Origin: Puccinia triticina
Taxonomy: Eukaryota; Basidiomycota; Pucciniomycetes; Pucciniales; Pucciniaceae
Direction of reading: 5' to 3'
Length of the DNA: 64,000 nt
Assembly (NCBI RefSeq): GCF_026914185.1
Contig: NC_070559.1
Location: forward strand, 8,849,501 to 8,913,500
Part shown: positions 1 to 11,834 of the stretch, piece after piece
Layout of the letters: each line of letters starts with the position of its first letter
Position numbering within the stretch: the first letter of the stretch is position 1
Made by a program: the position numbers and the translations under genes
The notes under the pieces: model-generated
Database searches by the model: none
Seen by the model: only the letters and a program-made list of their open reading frames with translations
Told to the model about the DNA's origin: nothing

Positions 1-3000
1 GCCGATCCCTATATCCTCGCTATGATCCACCTGCAGGCCCTTTTTCCCAGAGCCTTTGGACATTGTGACGTTTCCAGAAATCAACTCGTAGGTCTTCCTC
101 AGATCTCGGTCAATGTGAGCATCCACTCTGAGCTGGCGCCAGATCTGAGTTTGTTGATGCATATCTGTCTTGAACGTCGCGTCACTTCGTCTACATTGTG
201 CGATCAACGTTGCCAAGCGGTAGTTGTCCGTTTGGATTGCCAATTCACAAGCTCGCTCAATCTGATTTCCAGTCAAAAGTTGGAAGATGGCGCTAAATTT
301 ACCCTGCTGTCGACTGGGAGATCTCACGTCTTGTTCGACTGACGGGGCGACGGTCTTCTCCAGCCACTTCGTGAAGGCGTCTTCACGTCGGATGCGCTTG
401 ATTCGATCCACAGCTCCAGGAGATGCGCCCTTCGGGATCCTCAATTCTAACTCATCGAATAGAGCCGAGCACAGCCCCCAGGTCAATGCATCATTTGATC
501 GATCTGCTTTATCATAACTGGCCAAAAAATCTCGAAATTTCAAGTTCGGATTGGTCATCACGTTGGGTACACCCTCCTCCAACCGAATGGTGGAATGTTT
601 GAGCTGGATTTCTAGCAAGCGTTGGGCAGATTTGATTTCCATCGACTGAAATCGAGCAGGGTTGTCAGCTAAATTGTAAATGCGAAAGAATGCGAAGATT
701 TGAAAACCCACATTCTCAAAAGCGTGACATGAAATAGTGGAAACGGCAAGATGGCCGAACGATGTGTTTTGTCTGCGGGAATCAAGGAGCAGGAAAGGAC
801 ACCGATTTCAGGACGAAATATGTTGCGATACCAACAAGTATACTGGAAGCTTACAGGTTACTAGTATCCAGAATATTTCCAATTTCACCGCGGGCCGGGT
901 GAATGACTTGGTTAGATTGCCCTATCCAACAAACTCGAAAGGATCGAGCCATACTCAAGCTGGGGCTCTTATTGGAGATACATTTCCCGAAAGCTAAAGA
1001 TTTTGATAAAGGGATATACTGTGGGTATCTAAGCCTGACAGGTACGTTGAGATGTTTCTTTACTGGCACGTGAGGCGAGGGAGTCGGGATGTTGGTGTGC
1101 GTATTTGTGATCTGGCGCGGCTCCGGAGTGTGTGATGGAGGTTGACGTGAGGTGTTGCGCGCTCGTCGGGGGTCCTCACTAGGTGCTGTTTGAGTTTTCG
1201 AGGGTACCTTGGGAGTGAGCTGAAGCCGAGCCCGTGATGAATCGGGACGGGCAAACAGGCTAGCTTGCATAACTGCAACTTTCCGAGATTCGAGTCCAAT
1301 CGAGTTTCTCCAATCTGAGGATGAAGCTTGCTTAGACGGATCGTTGTCGAGGGAGTTTTCAGAATCTACACCCTGCCTTGGTCGCTTTTTACTCACGTGC
1401 TTGGCCATGAATGGGCTTTCACGGTCATCACTCCCAGTAACTGATGCAGTAGTTTCGTCTTCAGACCTGTCGATCAATTGACCGTGAGTTGTCGGAAGAT
1501 TCTCTTTGTGGAGCGGTAAGCTTTCCTGCTCGTCATCAAATAACATAGCCCGAGGAGGTCCGTCATCTTCGTTCTCATCAGAAATACTGTTTCCATTAGA
1601 TGTCATCTCATGTAGCGGTCGAACTAGTCGACTGTGACGATGATCCAATCCCGAAAGATCATCTTCGGATTCAGAGCGGACGTATGATTCGCCTTCCTGA
1701 TCTTCATCTTCGTCATCATCATCATTACTTTCTTCATCGCTATCGTCGATCCCGTAGGTGGTGAAATGTTCGACCGTAAACGTCCACTTGCCAGTTTGGG
1801 CATCATATTCGATGAACTCGGTGTCTTCACTTTTCATCAATCTCTTGGTAAACAGCTTGACACGGGCATGGTTTGGATCCTTGATCGGCATTCGAGTTGC
1901 TTTGTCCAACACCCAACAGTTGTCAAGGGTTATCACTGCAGGGACATTGAGACCTTTTCCAACGGGTGGTTTGTCGACTGGGTCGTCAGGGTAGACACTA
2001 CACAGGGATTGCTTGAATACAATTATTTCGCCACATAGGTCTGTGGAGAAGTCTTCGAGGCCACTAAGGTCGACGGTCTCTCGAAATTCAATCTGACCAT
2101 AGCCAACCCTACCAGCTTTGAAGTTGGGGACTGCTTTCAAGTCTTTCCTCTTCATGAGCCGCAACTCGTCTATCGATGGAAGGATCCAGTACTCTCCATC
2201 CTTTGCTTGAGACTTCGAACGGATCACCACCTCATCTTCCATGAGCACACGATCCGAGTTGATTTCGTTATCGGTTGTTAGTTGGTTGGAGCCAGAAAGA
2301 TTCGGTGCATTTTTCGAGTTGGTGGGAGATTTTACAGCTGAGCTTTGTTTCGCTGCGTTGTTTGATTCGCTTGCCTGGCCTACACTTCGGGTCGGGCCAT
2401 GTGAGGCTGCTGAGAAGACATTCCGGGCAGATGATTCAGCATCCGGGTCAAAGACAGATTCGGGTCGGTTGATTGCAGTGTTTTTCCTAGGAGGGGGAGG
2501 TGTACCCTGCACCGATGATGGAGATCCATTAATAGTGGTACTTCGGTTGCGAAATAGTGTTGAAATTGTGGACGGGTCGATAGTAAGCTTTTTGGGACTG
2601 GGCTTGACGATAAAAGCTTTGGGGCTCAGTAAAGGCTCCTCGTGCCTGGAGTAAGCGGATGAACGAGATACGACCGAAGAGCCATTCGAGACCGAACTAG
2701 CATTCATAGGACTTCCGGAGCTCACGTTCTTGACGGGACTTGCAGAACGCGCAAAACCACGCAGTTTGACGATTTTCGTGTTGGGGCGTGGCAGTGGTTT
2801 GAAATCGATGGTCGGCAGTTGTTTTCGAATCGGAATGGCTGGCTTGCAACCCGCAGAGATGCCGTGGTTGGCAAACAGGGGGTTATTCCCATAAGCATCT
2901 CGATCGACGCGTGCCTGAAGTGTAGGCTGCTGAGCTTGTTGACTTTGAAACAGGCCGTTCTGTTGGCTCTGAAACATCTGTGGATTGTTCGCTTGACCAA

Positions 3001-5308
3001 ACATATTTCCGCCGGAGTTGTTACTCTGGTTCTGGTTATTTCCTATTCCAAACGTCGAACCCGTTTGCTGAGCCCCAAACAACCCGCCTGTGGTACCGCC
3101 AAAATTGGTGTTGTTGTTTTGGGCGCCTGCGTCCTTGTTACCGAAAAGAGACACAGTCGGATTCGCGGGTTTTTGTCCAAACAGACCGCCGGAGGCCGCA
3201 TTGTTGTTGTTGGTGTTGCTACCAAAGAGTCCGCCAGTGTTGGGAGTTGGGTTGTTTGCATTATTGGACCCAAACAATCCACCGCTGGTCGTGTTCTGGC
3301 CCTGCTGGTTATTATTCTGGCCAAAAAGACCCCCACTCGCGTTGGGCTGCGTTTGGTTGTTATTTCCGAATAATCCGCCGGTTGTTTGTTGTTGATTGTT
3401 TTGTCCAAATCCAAAAGTATTGGTCGTGTTCGCCGCTTGAGTTTGCTGACCAAAGAGTGTGGAGCCCGTTGCCAAGCCGCCCCCGAAAAGACCGGCTGGT
3501 TTTTGTGCGTTGTTCTGGTTGGTGTTTGCGCCTATATCAATCCCACAATGTGAGTCAAGGTGAACTAGCATTAAAGAAAAATAAATGCAAGCTTACCAAA
3601 CAGGCCACCAGCGGGTTGAGTAGCGTTGTTGTTGTTGGCATTGCCAAACAATCCACCGCCATTCTGGTTGTTTGCAGCCCCAAAAAGATTATTCTGAGGT
3701 TGCGCGGGCGTGCTCCCGAAGATACCGGTCGTAGGTGCAGCTGAAGCAGCTGGCGCGCCGAAGGGGGTCTGGGTAGTTGCAGATCCAAAGATGTTTGGTT
3801 TGGCGGCTGGCGCACCGAAGGGGCTACCGTTGGTCGCGTTATTGTTGAACATGTTGTTCGAGCCGAAGGTAGTGGCTGCGGGTGCTGCAGCTGCTCCGAA
3901 AGCATTTGAGGTGGCTGGAGCTGGGAAGGGTGTAACCCAGGTAAGAGACGACAACAGAGCTCCAGGATGTTGAGGCGCTAACATGAGTATCCTAGAAATC
4001 AGAGCGACGTACCTTGGGCCTGACCAAATGGGGTTGAGGTAGTGTTGGCTGGTTGACCAAATATGTTGCGATTAGCTGCTGGTTGGGCTCCGAACGTGTT
4101 TGAGGAAGGCGCGCCACCAAAAATGTTAGCTTGGGGCTGTTGCTGCTGACCGAACGCGCCAACCTGTGTATTGGTATTGTTGGCATTTCCAAAAGTTCCA
4201 AAAGCGCCGGTCTGAGGTTGCTGCTGGGTGCCGAAGCCTGTTCCGAGTGTGTTAGAGGGCACCGCAGTTTTTCTACCCTGCATGTAATCTTGGAACCGGA
4301 GCTCTTCAAAGCTAAAATTTTTGTACGCATCCATAGCGACGATTGAGTTAAAGGTGGATTTCGAGCTAGGAGTCGATTCGTTCTCAGCCAAAGTTACGGG
4401 CGCATAGGGAGGGTTGACGGTGCCACTCGAAGGAGCTGAAGGGCCGGTAGCCCCGAATGGAGATGCAGCTTCAAAACACATAAAAATGAGACCAAAGATC
4501 GCTTGCTGTCATGCAGAAATAAATGGGAGGGCTTGAGAGAATAAAAGAAGACGGACTGTTTTGGTTGAACACGTTGGATCCGAAACCAGTCGCGGTACCA
4601 GCGCCGAATGTAGGAGTTGAAGCGGCCGGCTTCTGTCCAAAGAGGTTGGAGCTGGGGGTAGCTGTATTGGTGGTTGCCCCAAAGGTACCGAATGTGTTAG
4701 TGGGAGCAGCTACGAAAGACGAGTTGAGGAGAGAAGACGAAAATAGCGTGTTAGAGAAGAGCAGATGAGATATGGGGTAAGCTGAGGATCGAGACAAACC
4801 ACCAAAGCCGCCGAAGCCGGTATTAGGGGGTGCTTGCTGAGGTTGAGGGGAAGCGCCAAAGATATTTGAGGACTGAGTTTGAGGTTGGCCAAAGAGGTTA
4901 TTCGCAGGAGCGGGCGTTTGGCCAAAGGGAGTAGATGAAGCTGGAGCACCAAAGGCATCTGCCAAAACATTTACGCTTAGTCCGATTGAGGTTCCATCGC
5001 AGGATAGAAAAGGTGAAGCTTAACTATTGCCAAAACCGGTGGCCTGGGGTTGCTGAGTGAAGGTGTTCCCTGCGGGTTGTTGGCCGAACGCTACATCAAA
5101 GACAAGCAAATCGGCTCAGTCGAGCCGATCGAAGTGACCGATTGCGTGAGAAGAAGAAGGATGGAGACTTACTGTTAAAGGAGGTGTTCGCAGGTGTTCC
5201 GCCGAAGAGACCGCCGGTCGGTTGTTGTTGTTGTTGTTGCTGCTGTTGGGGTTGTTGTTGATTAGCGGCATTGAACCCACCGAACGTGTTATTTGAAGCC
5301 CCGAACAT
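1..5308 (-). CDS. NUP145: NUP98-NUP96 (NUP145-type) nucleoporin precursor, 3' end cut by window
   Basis: FG-nucleoporin polyprotein that self-cleaves into an FG subunit (Nup98/Nup145N) and a scaffold subunit of the Y-complex (Nup96/Nup145C). Visible: a first exon ending near 5173 with a glutamine run, then many GLFG and FG repeats in short exons down to about 2900; a GLEBS motif (core EELRFQDYMQGRK, about 4290-4340), the binding site for Gle2/Rae1; the autoproteolytic domain (about 1745-2215) ending in HFTTYG, where cleavage is expected between F and T; an acidic linker; then, after an intron between about 1050 and 790, a Nup96 domain (about 1-780) open to the window edge, including GNQIERACELAIQ. 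The start is the ATG at 5306-5308, directly before MFGASNNTFGGF. Splice donors GTAAGT at 5172 and GTAAGC near 3594 are clear; some others (GTCCGT, GTTTGT) are weak, so exon ends are approximate. Identification is firm; the C-terminus lies outside the window. Confidence 0.95.
1745..2215 (-). other. Nup98 autoproteolytic domain with HF|TTYG cleavage site
   Basis: Within the nucleoporin, this stretch encodes the beta-sandwich autopeptidase fold, from YWILPSIDELRLMKRK through GYGQIEFRE and the NCWVLDK block to HFTTYGIDD. The catalytic His-Phe-Ser/Thr arrangement is intact (HFT), so self-cleavage is predicted. An acidic run follows the site directly. Assignment rests on family knowledge of Nup98; the residues are read from the sequence. 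Confidence 0.9.
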
Positions 5309-6560
5309 TCTATCGCGAAGGCTGATAGAAGTGGAGACTATGTAGCGGTGAAGACAACCTCGACAAGACCGAGCAAGACGCGGGAAGAGGGAAGAGAGGG
5401 TTCAGTGTGTGGACATAGAGGGCCAAGGGTGGGCCGAGCGGCTTGATGGTTTCCCCGAGCCCAGAGAGGGGGAAACGGGTAGGAGCCGAACACCGGGGGA
5501 TTGAGGCTTTGAGCAGTCAGATTTGTCATATCAACATCTTGTTCACCACTTGTATCAATAAACCTCAGAAAAAAAAGTCAAATTGTGCCATTGAAAGTGG
5601 AAACCTTCAATCCATCAGTCACTGAGTCAACCGTTGAACCCTTGAGACAATTGACATGTTATGGGACTCTGTCTGTCCTAGGTGGAGGCAGTTGGTGGGG
5701 GGGAAAAAGTGCTGTTTAGGCTGCCCTCTGTGTCAGTCCAGATGATGAGCAGAAGAATCAAAAAGAGATAGCTTGGGTTGGGCTTGAGATACGCCAAGGT
5801 TGAAAGCCCAGCGGCCGTTTGGATGGTTTGTTGAGGTCCGGAAACAAAGAAACAATGGCAGAGAAGACTCCAATGCTCAAACTATGAAGATTGATCAAAA
5901 TCTTTGATGGTTATTCTGTGGATCAGAAATTCCCCTTGCCAACCCATCCTCCAAGTGTGCAATTGCACTTGGATTCCGGGCAGTTTAATCCTCTCCCTGT
6001 CAGACCTCACAACAACACAAACAAAAAGAAAGAATACAACTGTGGGAAACAAAGAACAAACAATGGAGTGGAGCAAAATTGAAGTATGAAACTTTGAATA
6101 TCAATCAGACCAAACCTTAAATGTTGAACTCCGCCTACTGCGGACCTTACAACCCAACCTGCAACTAGAACTTGGGGAGGAACCTTGAATATCCTGCTCC
6201 ACCTTCCACATCTTGAAGTGCACAATCTTGAAAAATTGGTAATCCTGAATTCTGCACCGGGGTGAACTCCACAATTTCCAAAAGGGTTTCAAACTAATAA
6301 AGAATTCATGATTAATTCATGTAACCTCAGAGCACAGGCACAGTGATTTCAGATGATGAATATGGCATAATTGAAAGGCCAAATTTTCCAGGATACTATA
6401 AATAAGAAATAACAAACAAAATGAGAATACTTGCAAAAATTTGATCATTTAAGATGACAGAATTCTCACCAAACTCCACCAAGAGAGAACATGAGCTCCC
6501 AATAAATGATAAGGACAGGAAGCCCTTCTCTGTTCTTTGGCAGAAAATTCTTGATTAATT
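5309..6560. other. Intergenic, upstream of NUP145
   Basis: No supported gene. The stretch next to the nucleoporin start (5309-5520) is GC-richer and probably holds its promoter and 5' UTR; no clear TATA box is seen. From about 5640 the sequence becomes AT-rich and unstructured. Short open frames here have no domain, splice or composition support. Confidence 0.5.
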
Positions 6561-6574
6561 ATTATCTGACATCC

Positions 6575-6735
6575 TTACACAGTATAGTATTGGTATTGAA
6601 TGCACAGGTATGTATCAAAGACAAGATAAATTGTATTGGAGTTTGTGTTTGCACTCAAGGACATTACAATACAGAATGTATCTATGCCTTATGTGTCAAA
6701 TACACAATACATTGTATTGTTTCACTGGTAAAGTA
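6575..6735. repeat. AT-rich ATTGTAT-type short repeat, copy 1
   Basis: A short stretch built from variants of the palindrome-like words ACAATAC, ATTGTATTG and GTATGTAT. The same vocabulary fills 8699-8915, inside the MULE relic, which suggests two copies of one small insertion family. Ends are not sharp and no target duplication could be defined. Confidence 0.4.
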
Positions 6736-6994
6736 AGACTTGGAGCTAAGATAGGTGGTTAGTTCCAGCTCACCCAGAAGAAGCGCCATGTCCAGTACCA
6801 GCCAGCGCCCCAGCTGGCAGAAGGAATCAGAGCACATCAAGAGCTGATGCTGATCTTCAGCACAGCTCATAGATCAAGTTCATGGATTGAAATTCCAAGG
6901 ACCCTCCTCAACTGGATATGTCAGCCTATAGTAAACTAACTGTGTCTTAGAGGGTTGTAACTAGCAAGATGATGGTGTAATATGCCTTGGATGG

Positions 6995-7680
6995 GCTTAA
7001 CGGTGGGCCACTATGCTACACTATGCTACAGGGAGACTTGGCTTTAGTGTAGCGGTTCTAACAGAGGCCAAGTTTTCATGTAGTGTTAGTGGGATTTTAT
7101 GCCAATAAAACCAATCTGTAGAGTAGCTTTTTTCCTGCTCTAATGCTAAAAAAAGTGTTAGTGCAGAAAAACATCATCTACTCTAACGGTTGGCGTAGCA
7201 AGATAGGTGCTAACTGATTCTTGCTCCCCATTTGTTTAGCGGAATAAATTCCCGCTGAACTAGGGCAGGATAAACTGGGCAGAAACAACATTCTAGTTTT
7301 TTTTCCTGTATTTGTGTGACTGCAGGAAAAAACTGGGGTGTTTTTTCTGCCAAGTTTCATTCCTGTAATTGAACGGGGAAAATTGGGCTGTTTCTGCCCA
7401 GTTGTTTCCTCAGGCGGCGCTAGTGTACACAAAAGCTATGCTAAAAGTTAGTGTGGCTTTTTTCTAAGCTGAAACAGGTATGCTAACGCTATCCAAAAAA
7501 ATGTAGCTTTAGCAGACGTAAAACAACAACCGCTAGCGCTACACCAATGATTTTTTCTATCTCAGTAGTGTTAGTGGGAAAATCCGGCCGCTAAAACTAG
7601 CGCCACCGTAGAGTAGCTCAAAGAAACTAACACTACGCTATGCTAGCACTAATGTTAGCGTAGCTGGGCCAGTGAGTTTG
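6995..7680. mobile_element. MITE-like element with an internal nested foldback
   Basis: The left end reads GTGGGCCACTATGCTACAC and the right end, reverse-complemented, CTGGCCCAGCTACGCTAAC, giving imperfect terminal inverted repeats about 680 bp apart. The interior is full of GCTA, TAGCG and GTTAG words. A second inverted pair sits inside it: AACTGGGCAGAAACA near 7271 and TGTTTCTGCCCAGTT near 7390, suggesting a smaller foldback nested in the first. No coding capacity and no clean target duplication were seen. Confidence 0.45.
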
Positions 7681-7974
7681 TGTCAGGGTGTTTCTCTAAA
7701 GTAATGGTGTCCTCAGCAATGGGGAGTTACATTATATGTAACAAAAATTAATGGATGAAATAAATCAATTGGTGCTGTTATTATTGCGCTAACAGCAAAA
7801 ATGTTTTACACTGCAAGAAAAAGTCAAGCAACTGCCAGAAGTTGAGATGCAAGAACTCAGCAAGCTGATGATATGGTATTAAACAAGCCTTTGTCAAGGC
7901 TTACTGTACTTGATCAAGTGTCATTGCACAGTCACTGTGCATCATGCACAGTGACTATGCAGAAAAAATCCGCG

Positions 7975-9433
7975 GAGATGTCACCAGTTCTGCTTCATGA
8001 AGGAAGAAACCGTACCATTCTACAACTGGGTTCTCAATTCCTTGCTCTCAGTGTTCAAATATCACAATATTCCTCTGCCAGTGGTTGTGATCACTGATTG
8101 TGAAAAAGCTCTGATCACTTCTCTCTCTCTGCCTCCTTTCCAGATTGCAATAATATGCTCTGTAATTGGCATATTCAGAAAAGCCTTCTTCAAGAATCAA
8201 GAACAAGAAAAATATGTGCTTTGATACTGGTTGAACTTGGTCAAGTTACAAAATCAAGCCAATTTCAGATCCTCTTTCAGCTTATTTTCAACAAAATATG
8301 GACCTGGTCCTGTGTTTGAAGAATATGTCACGTAAACTTGGCTCCTGGTTGACAATAATTACCCAAACATTTGGACTAAAGATGTTCCTCACTTCAAAAA
8401 TTGCAAAACATCTAGAATGGAATCTGCACATACTTTCATCAAGTCTTTTCTCCTTGGCCCTCAGCACAATTACATCAATATCATCAGCAATGGTCTCAAA
8501 GCTCAGTACCACAAAATTGCAACAGAATTCCAGCACAAGAAGATGACTACTCTGTGATACCTTCTGAAGATGTTCCACAACTGCTGCAGGTTTATCAAAA
8601 ATTATGTGCTCCAAAAGGCCTTCAACAATCTTGGGGATGCCAGGAAGCTCAGCACCTAGGATCAGTGTCATGGAAACTACCACCAACTCTGCAACAATTA
8701 CGATACATGTATTGTATAGGCTATACATTGTATCATATTTTCATGCAGATACATTCAATTACAATAAATATGTTTTGTAATGGTTTCACCAAACAATTCC
8801 AATGATACATATGTACAGTTTTTGGAAAAAATTACAATACACATACATTTATTTTGATATTTTTCCAATACGATACAGTGAAATACAATTACATGTATTG
8901 TACTTGTTGCACCATTGCTACCACAAACACACAGGAATCTCATGCAAGCATCAGATAACTACATTCTTGGACTTGCTGGAGAGAATCAGCCCTGGCATGT
9001 TTCATGCCCAATGGCATATCTGAAAGCCAAAAAGCAGCAAGTTGAAGACTTGAAGGCCGCAGAGAAGAAGAAGAAGAGGAAGGGAAGACCAGAAATCAAG
9101 AAAAGAATTAGTACTGAAGAGCTTCCTGAGAAGAGGGTCCTCCCCTTGCGTAAATTAATAACATCTCTGCTGAAAAAGCAGGAGGAAGAGGAAGAACAGT
9201 CAGAATATTCAGAAAAGGAAGAAGCTTCAGAAGTAGATCAGCTGGCTCCACAGAAGAAATTCTGCAAAATCAAGACTGCAAACCATCTCCCTCCTTTGCC
9301 TCCTGCAGAAGAGCAAGAACAACTGCCACCAAAGAAGAAAATCCACCCAATCAAGACTGCTGGTGTAGGACTCCAGGGATGGATGGGTAATCAAATTTCA
9401 TTTGAGGGGGAAATAAATTGTATGATAGATTGA
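7975..9433 (+). pseudogene. Degenerate MULE-family transposase
   Basis: Remnant of a Mutator-like (MULE/FAR1-type) DDE transposase broken across frames. Recognisable pieces in order: FMKEETVPFYNWVLNSLL and VVVITDCEKALITSL (about 7995-8130), holding a catalytic Asp in the TD motif; in another frame CNWHIQKSLL-like residues near 8170, the family's C..H motif; ESAHTFIKSFLLGPQHNYI near 8417; then, after an AT-rich insertion at 8699-8915, a lysine/glutamate-rich C-terminal tail ending GEINCMID before a stop at 9431-9433. Frameshifts and stops separate the pieces, so it is non-functional. The N-terminal part is missing or unrecognisable. Confidence 0.75.
8699..8915. repeat. AT-rich insertion interrupting the MULE relic
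   Basis: A roughly 215-bp AT-rich block delimited by ACATGTATTGTA at both sides (about 8705 and 8891). It separates two recognisable parts of the transposase and shares its ATTGTAT and TACAAT vocabulary with 6575-6735. Probably a small secondary insertion; its superfamily is not clear. Confidence 0.45.
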
Positions 9434-9530
9434 AAGGCTATGGCAACTTATGGGTGGCTTGAAATACTTTCCCCTCTGATATTACTATGCCAATAACCAA
9501 GAGTCTTGTAATCAATATTTAAAAAAATGT
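9360..9530 (+). repeat. MULE 3' end, arm of an inverted duplication
   Basis: The last codons and 3' flank of the MULE relic recur in reverse orientation at about 10900-11075. Shared blocks include GAGTCTTGTAATCAATATTT, a run around CCCCTCTGATA/CCCCTCTAATA, and AATAAATTG with a preceding GGGGGA. The two are diverged copies of the same 3' end, 1.4 kb apart and facing each other. Confidence 0.7.
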
Positions 9531-9559
9531 GGCAGATTCCAAGATAGCTCTTAGTAACA

Positions 9560-9755
9560 AAGGGTAGTTACGTCATGTTGTGTTATCCGCACGATTTTGG
9601 TAACGTAACTACCCCCTTTATCCGGCCCCCCCCCGTTACTTTACTAGTAACGGGAACATTTCAGGCCCCGCGCGTAACGTAACGTACCTCATTTTTGAGG
9701 CCCGTTATTGCGTTATCCCCCGGATAACGCGATAACGGACCATTCAAGGCTTTTT
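9560..9755. repeat. Cluster of GTTAC/GTTAT hairpins
   Basis: Three adjacent palindromes: GGGTAGTTACGT with ACGTAACTACCC around a 30-base loop; CCGTTAC with GTAACGG; and CCGTTATTGCGTTATCC with its complement (one mismatch) around two or three bases. A related GTTAC-rich cluster lies at 11085-11245. The clusters resemble foldback termini, but no single element boundary could be fixed. Confidence 0.6.
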
Positions 9756-10049
9756 TAGCCTCATTTTTTGCCCGTTGTGGTGTTCCATATGCGTGACAAT
9801 GCCAAAAGCTCATTGCAGAGGTATTATAGTGGAGGGAGTGTGTAATACAGTGCGGGGGGAAGAAGGGAAGAAGGAGCAAGAGGGGAGGAGAGGCCTTGAC
9901 CCCCAACATTGGGAGTGGAACAGGTTAGACAATGGATGCAGAGTGTGTGGAAGAGGATGGAAGATGGCTTGGTTGCATAGCAACACATGACATCATGCAG
10001 CGCAGTACATGCATGAAAGTGCTGTGTAGCTCAAGCGCCTCATGCAGTA

Positions 10050-10405
10050 TATATCCCTCATTGTTTGTACGCATAGTACAGCATATGCAGGTAGATAAGC
10101 TGTACAGGAAGTGTCTCCCGCAGCATAAATCCCTCATTGTTTGTAAATGTAGCACAGCATATGCAGGCAGATAAGCTGTACAGGAAGTGTCTCCTGCAGC
10201 ATAAATCCCTCATTGTTTGTACACAAAGCACATCATATGCAGGTAGATAAGATGTACAGGAGGTGTCTCCTGCAGCATAAATCCCTCATTGTTTGTAAGG
10301 CAGTGCAGCACATGCATGCAGATGCTGTGTAGTTGAGTGTCTCCTGCAGCATAAACCCCTCGTTGTTTGTACATGCAGCGCAGTACATGCATGAGAGGCT
10401 GTGTA
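10050..10405. repeat. 76-bp tandem repeat, five units
   Basis: The word CCCTCATTGTTTGTA (last unit CCCCTCGTTGTTTGTA) starts at 10055, 10131, 10207, 10283 and about 10357, a period of 76 bp and then 74. Each unit also has GCAGCATAAA before it and an ACAGCATATGCAGG-type stretch after it. The array precedes a TATATAA box at about 10444, so it may be the enhancer part of a retroelement terminus. One further unit occurs inverted near 11490-11520. Confidence 0.85.
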
Positions 10406-10439
10406 GTTGAGATTCCCTGGAGCAAAAATCCCTCACCCT

Positions 10440-10610
10440 TCAATATATAAGGAGGCCCTTTCTCCCCTCATCAGATGTTTCATCATCAGCCTACAGAGGT
10501 TTGGTCACAAGTGGTTAGTTAGTTTAGTTAGGATCAGCCTACAGAGGTTTGGTCACAAGTGGTTAGTTAGTTTAGTTAGGATCAGCCTACAGAGGTTTGG
10601 TCACATACGG
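10440..10610. repeat. TATA box plus 48-bp tandem repeat (2.5 units)
   Basis: TATATAAGGAGG at 10444 is followed by CAGCCTACAGAGGTTTGG starting at 10487, 10535 and 10583, exactly 48 bp apart. Two inverted copies of the same word occur at 11367-11432 (GTGACCAAACCTCTGTAGG). TATA followed by a transcribed leader is typical of an LTR promoter. Together 10270-10720 and 11250-11560 form diverged inverted copies of one terminus. Confidence 0.7.
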
Positions 10611-10899
10611 TAGTTTAGTCAGCAGTGCGGTTATTAGCGGTATTAGTGGTTAGTACAAGTAGCGTAGAAGTTTAGTAGCAGTATTAGTGTTTTGGCAGTA
10701 GTAGAACCAAGCATAACACAACAACAAGTTTGCGTTAAACAGCATATTAGTAACGTGTAGTACAAGTATAACAAAGTAAGTATATTGCCTGCGAGCAAAG
10801 AAGTTATAACAGATTTGCTAGCCTGTTGAATCAAGTGATCTAGGTCTGATAGAGATTACTATATGAAAGTAAGATCTATCTTGGAATCAGCCATATCTT

Positions 10900-11075
10900 T
10901 ATAAATATTGATTACAAGACTCTTAGATATTTGCATAGTATTATTAGAGGGGCAGGTCTTTCAAACCACCCGTAAGTTGTAATAGCCTTTCAACCTATTA
11001 AGCAATTTATTTCCCCCTCAGCGGATATTTCACCAAATTATATTTAGTGTCCCACACGAGTCCTACACCGTTCTC
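10900..11075 (-). repeat. Second MULE 3' end, inverted copy
   Basis: Reverse complement resembles 9360-9530. Read on the minus strand it encodes a similar last stretch (GVGL, then a hydrophilic tail ending before a stop) and the same 3' flank. It is a second, independently diverged MULE remnant. Confidence 0.65.
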
Positions 11076-11084
11076 AGGGGCTCC

Positions 11085-11245
11085 GCGCGCACGGATAACA
11101 AAACAAGCATAAGAAAAGGGCTTAATGTGGTGCGCTAACGTAATCACACCGCCGTTATGCGTAACACGCAGATAACAACAAAAATTCCGTTACATTACCG
11201 TTATCTACGTGTTACGCGTAGCGTAACTAGTCTACTAACATACTA
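11085..11245. repeat. GTTAC-rich hairpin cluster, second copy
   Basis: Contains GGATAACAAAAC, CCGTTATGCGTAACACG and CGTTATCTACGTGTTACGCG, which can pair with each other. On the minus strand it shares GTTATCCGTGCG with GTTATCCGCACG of the 9560 cluster. Presumed foldback terminus of a decayed element. Confidence 0.5.
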
Positions 11246-11834
11246 ACAAGGAGAATAGTTTTTTGGCTGTTGTTTCTACTACTTCTCTGAAACTTGATCT
11301 ACTTACTGCCTGAATTCTACGCTACCCAAACTACTACTGCTAAGCTACTACTACTAAACTACTACTGTGACCAAACCTCTGTAGGCTGATACTAAGTAAA
11401 CTACCATATGTGACCAAACTTCTATAGGTTGATGGAGAAAAGAGAAGGGATATCATTTTCACAGCCCCTATACACCTGTAGTGCACTGCCTGCCAAATAA
11501 TGAGGGCTTTATGCTGCAGAGGTTTGTAGTTGCAAAGCCTTTGCATGAACAGGAATACAGATTAAATTTGTTGCTATGTAAACAAGCCATTTTGCATAAT
11601 TTTCAATACACTCTTCACCTGACTGGAATCTTCCTTCTGTCCAGTATTTGGGGGTCAAATCCTCTCTCTGATCCTCCCTCCTTCCACCTCCCATGTCCTT
11701 GTGTCTCCATTGTGTATTCTTCCATCCAATCCTCTGTGGTAACCAAGAGGGTTTATTTATGTCAGTGTTGTAACTGCTGTGTAAGACTGGCTTCTCCTCA
11801 TGTATGTAACTGTACCATCACAATACCCTTGTGT

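Noticed and set aside
2980..3744. Long plus-strand open frames over the FG-repeat exons
   Set aside because: They mirror the low-complexity GLFG/Asn repeats of the nucleoporin on the other strand; no domain or splice support.
10050..10405. Possible CRISPR array
   Set aside because: Repeats are contiguous 76-bp tandem units without unique spacers, in a eukaryotic transposon context.
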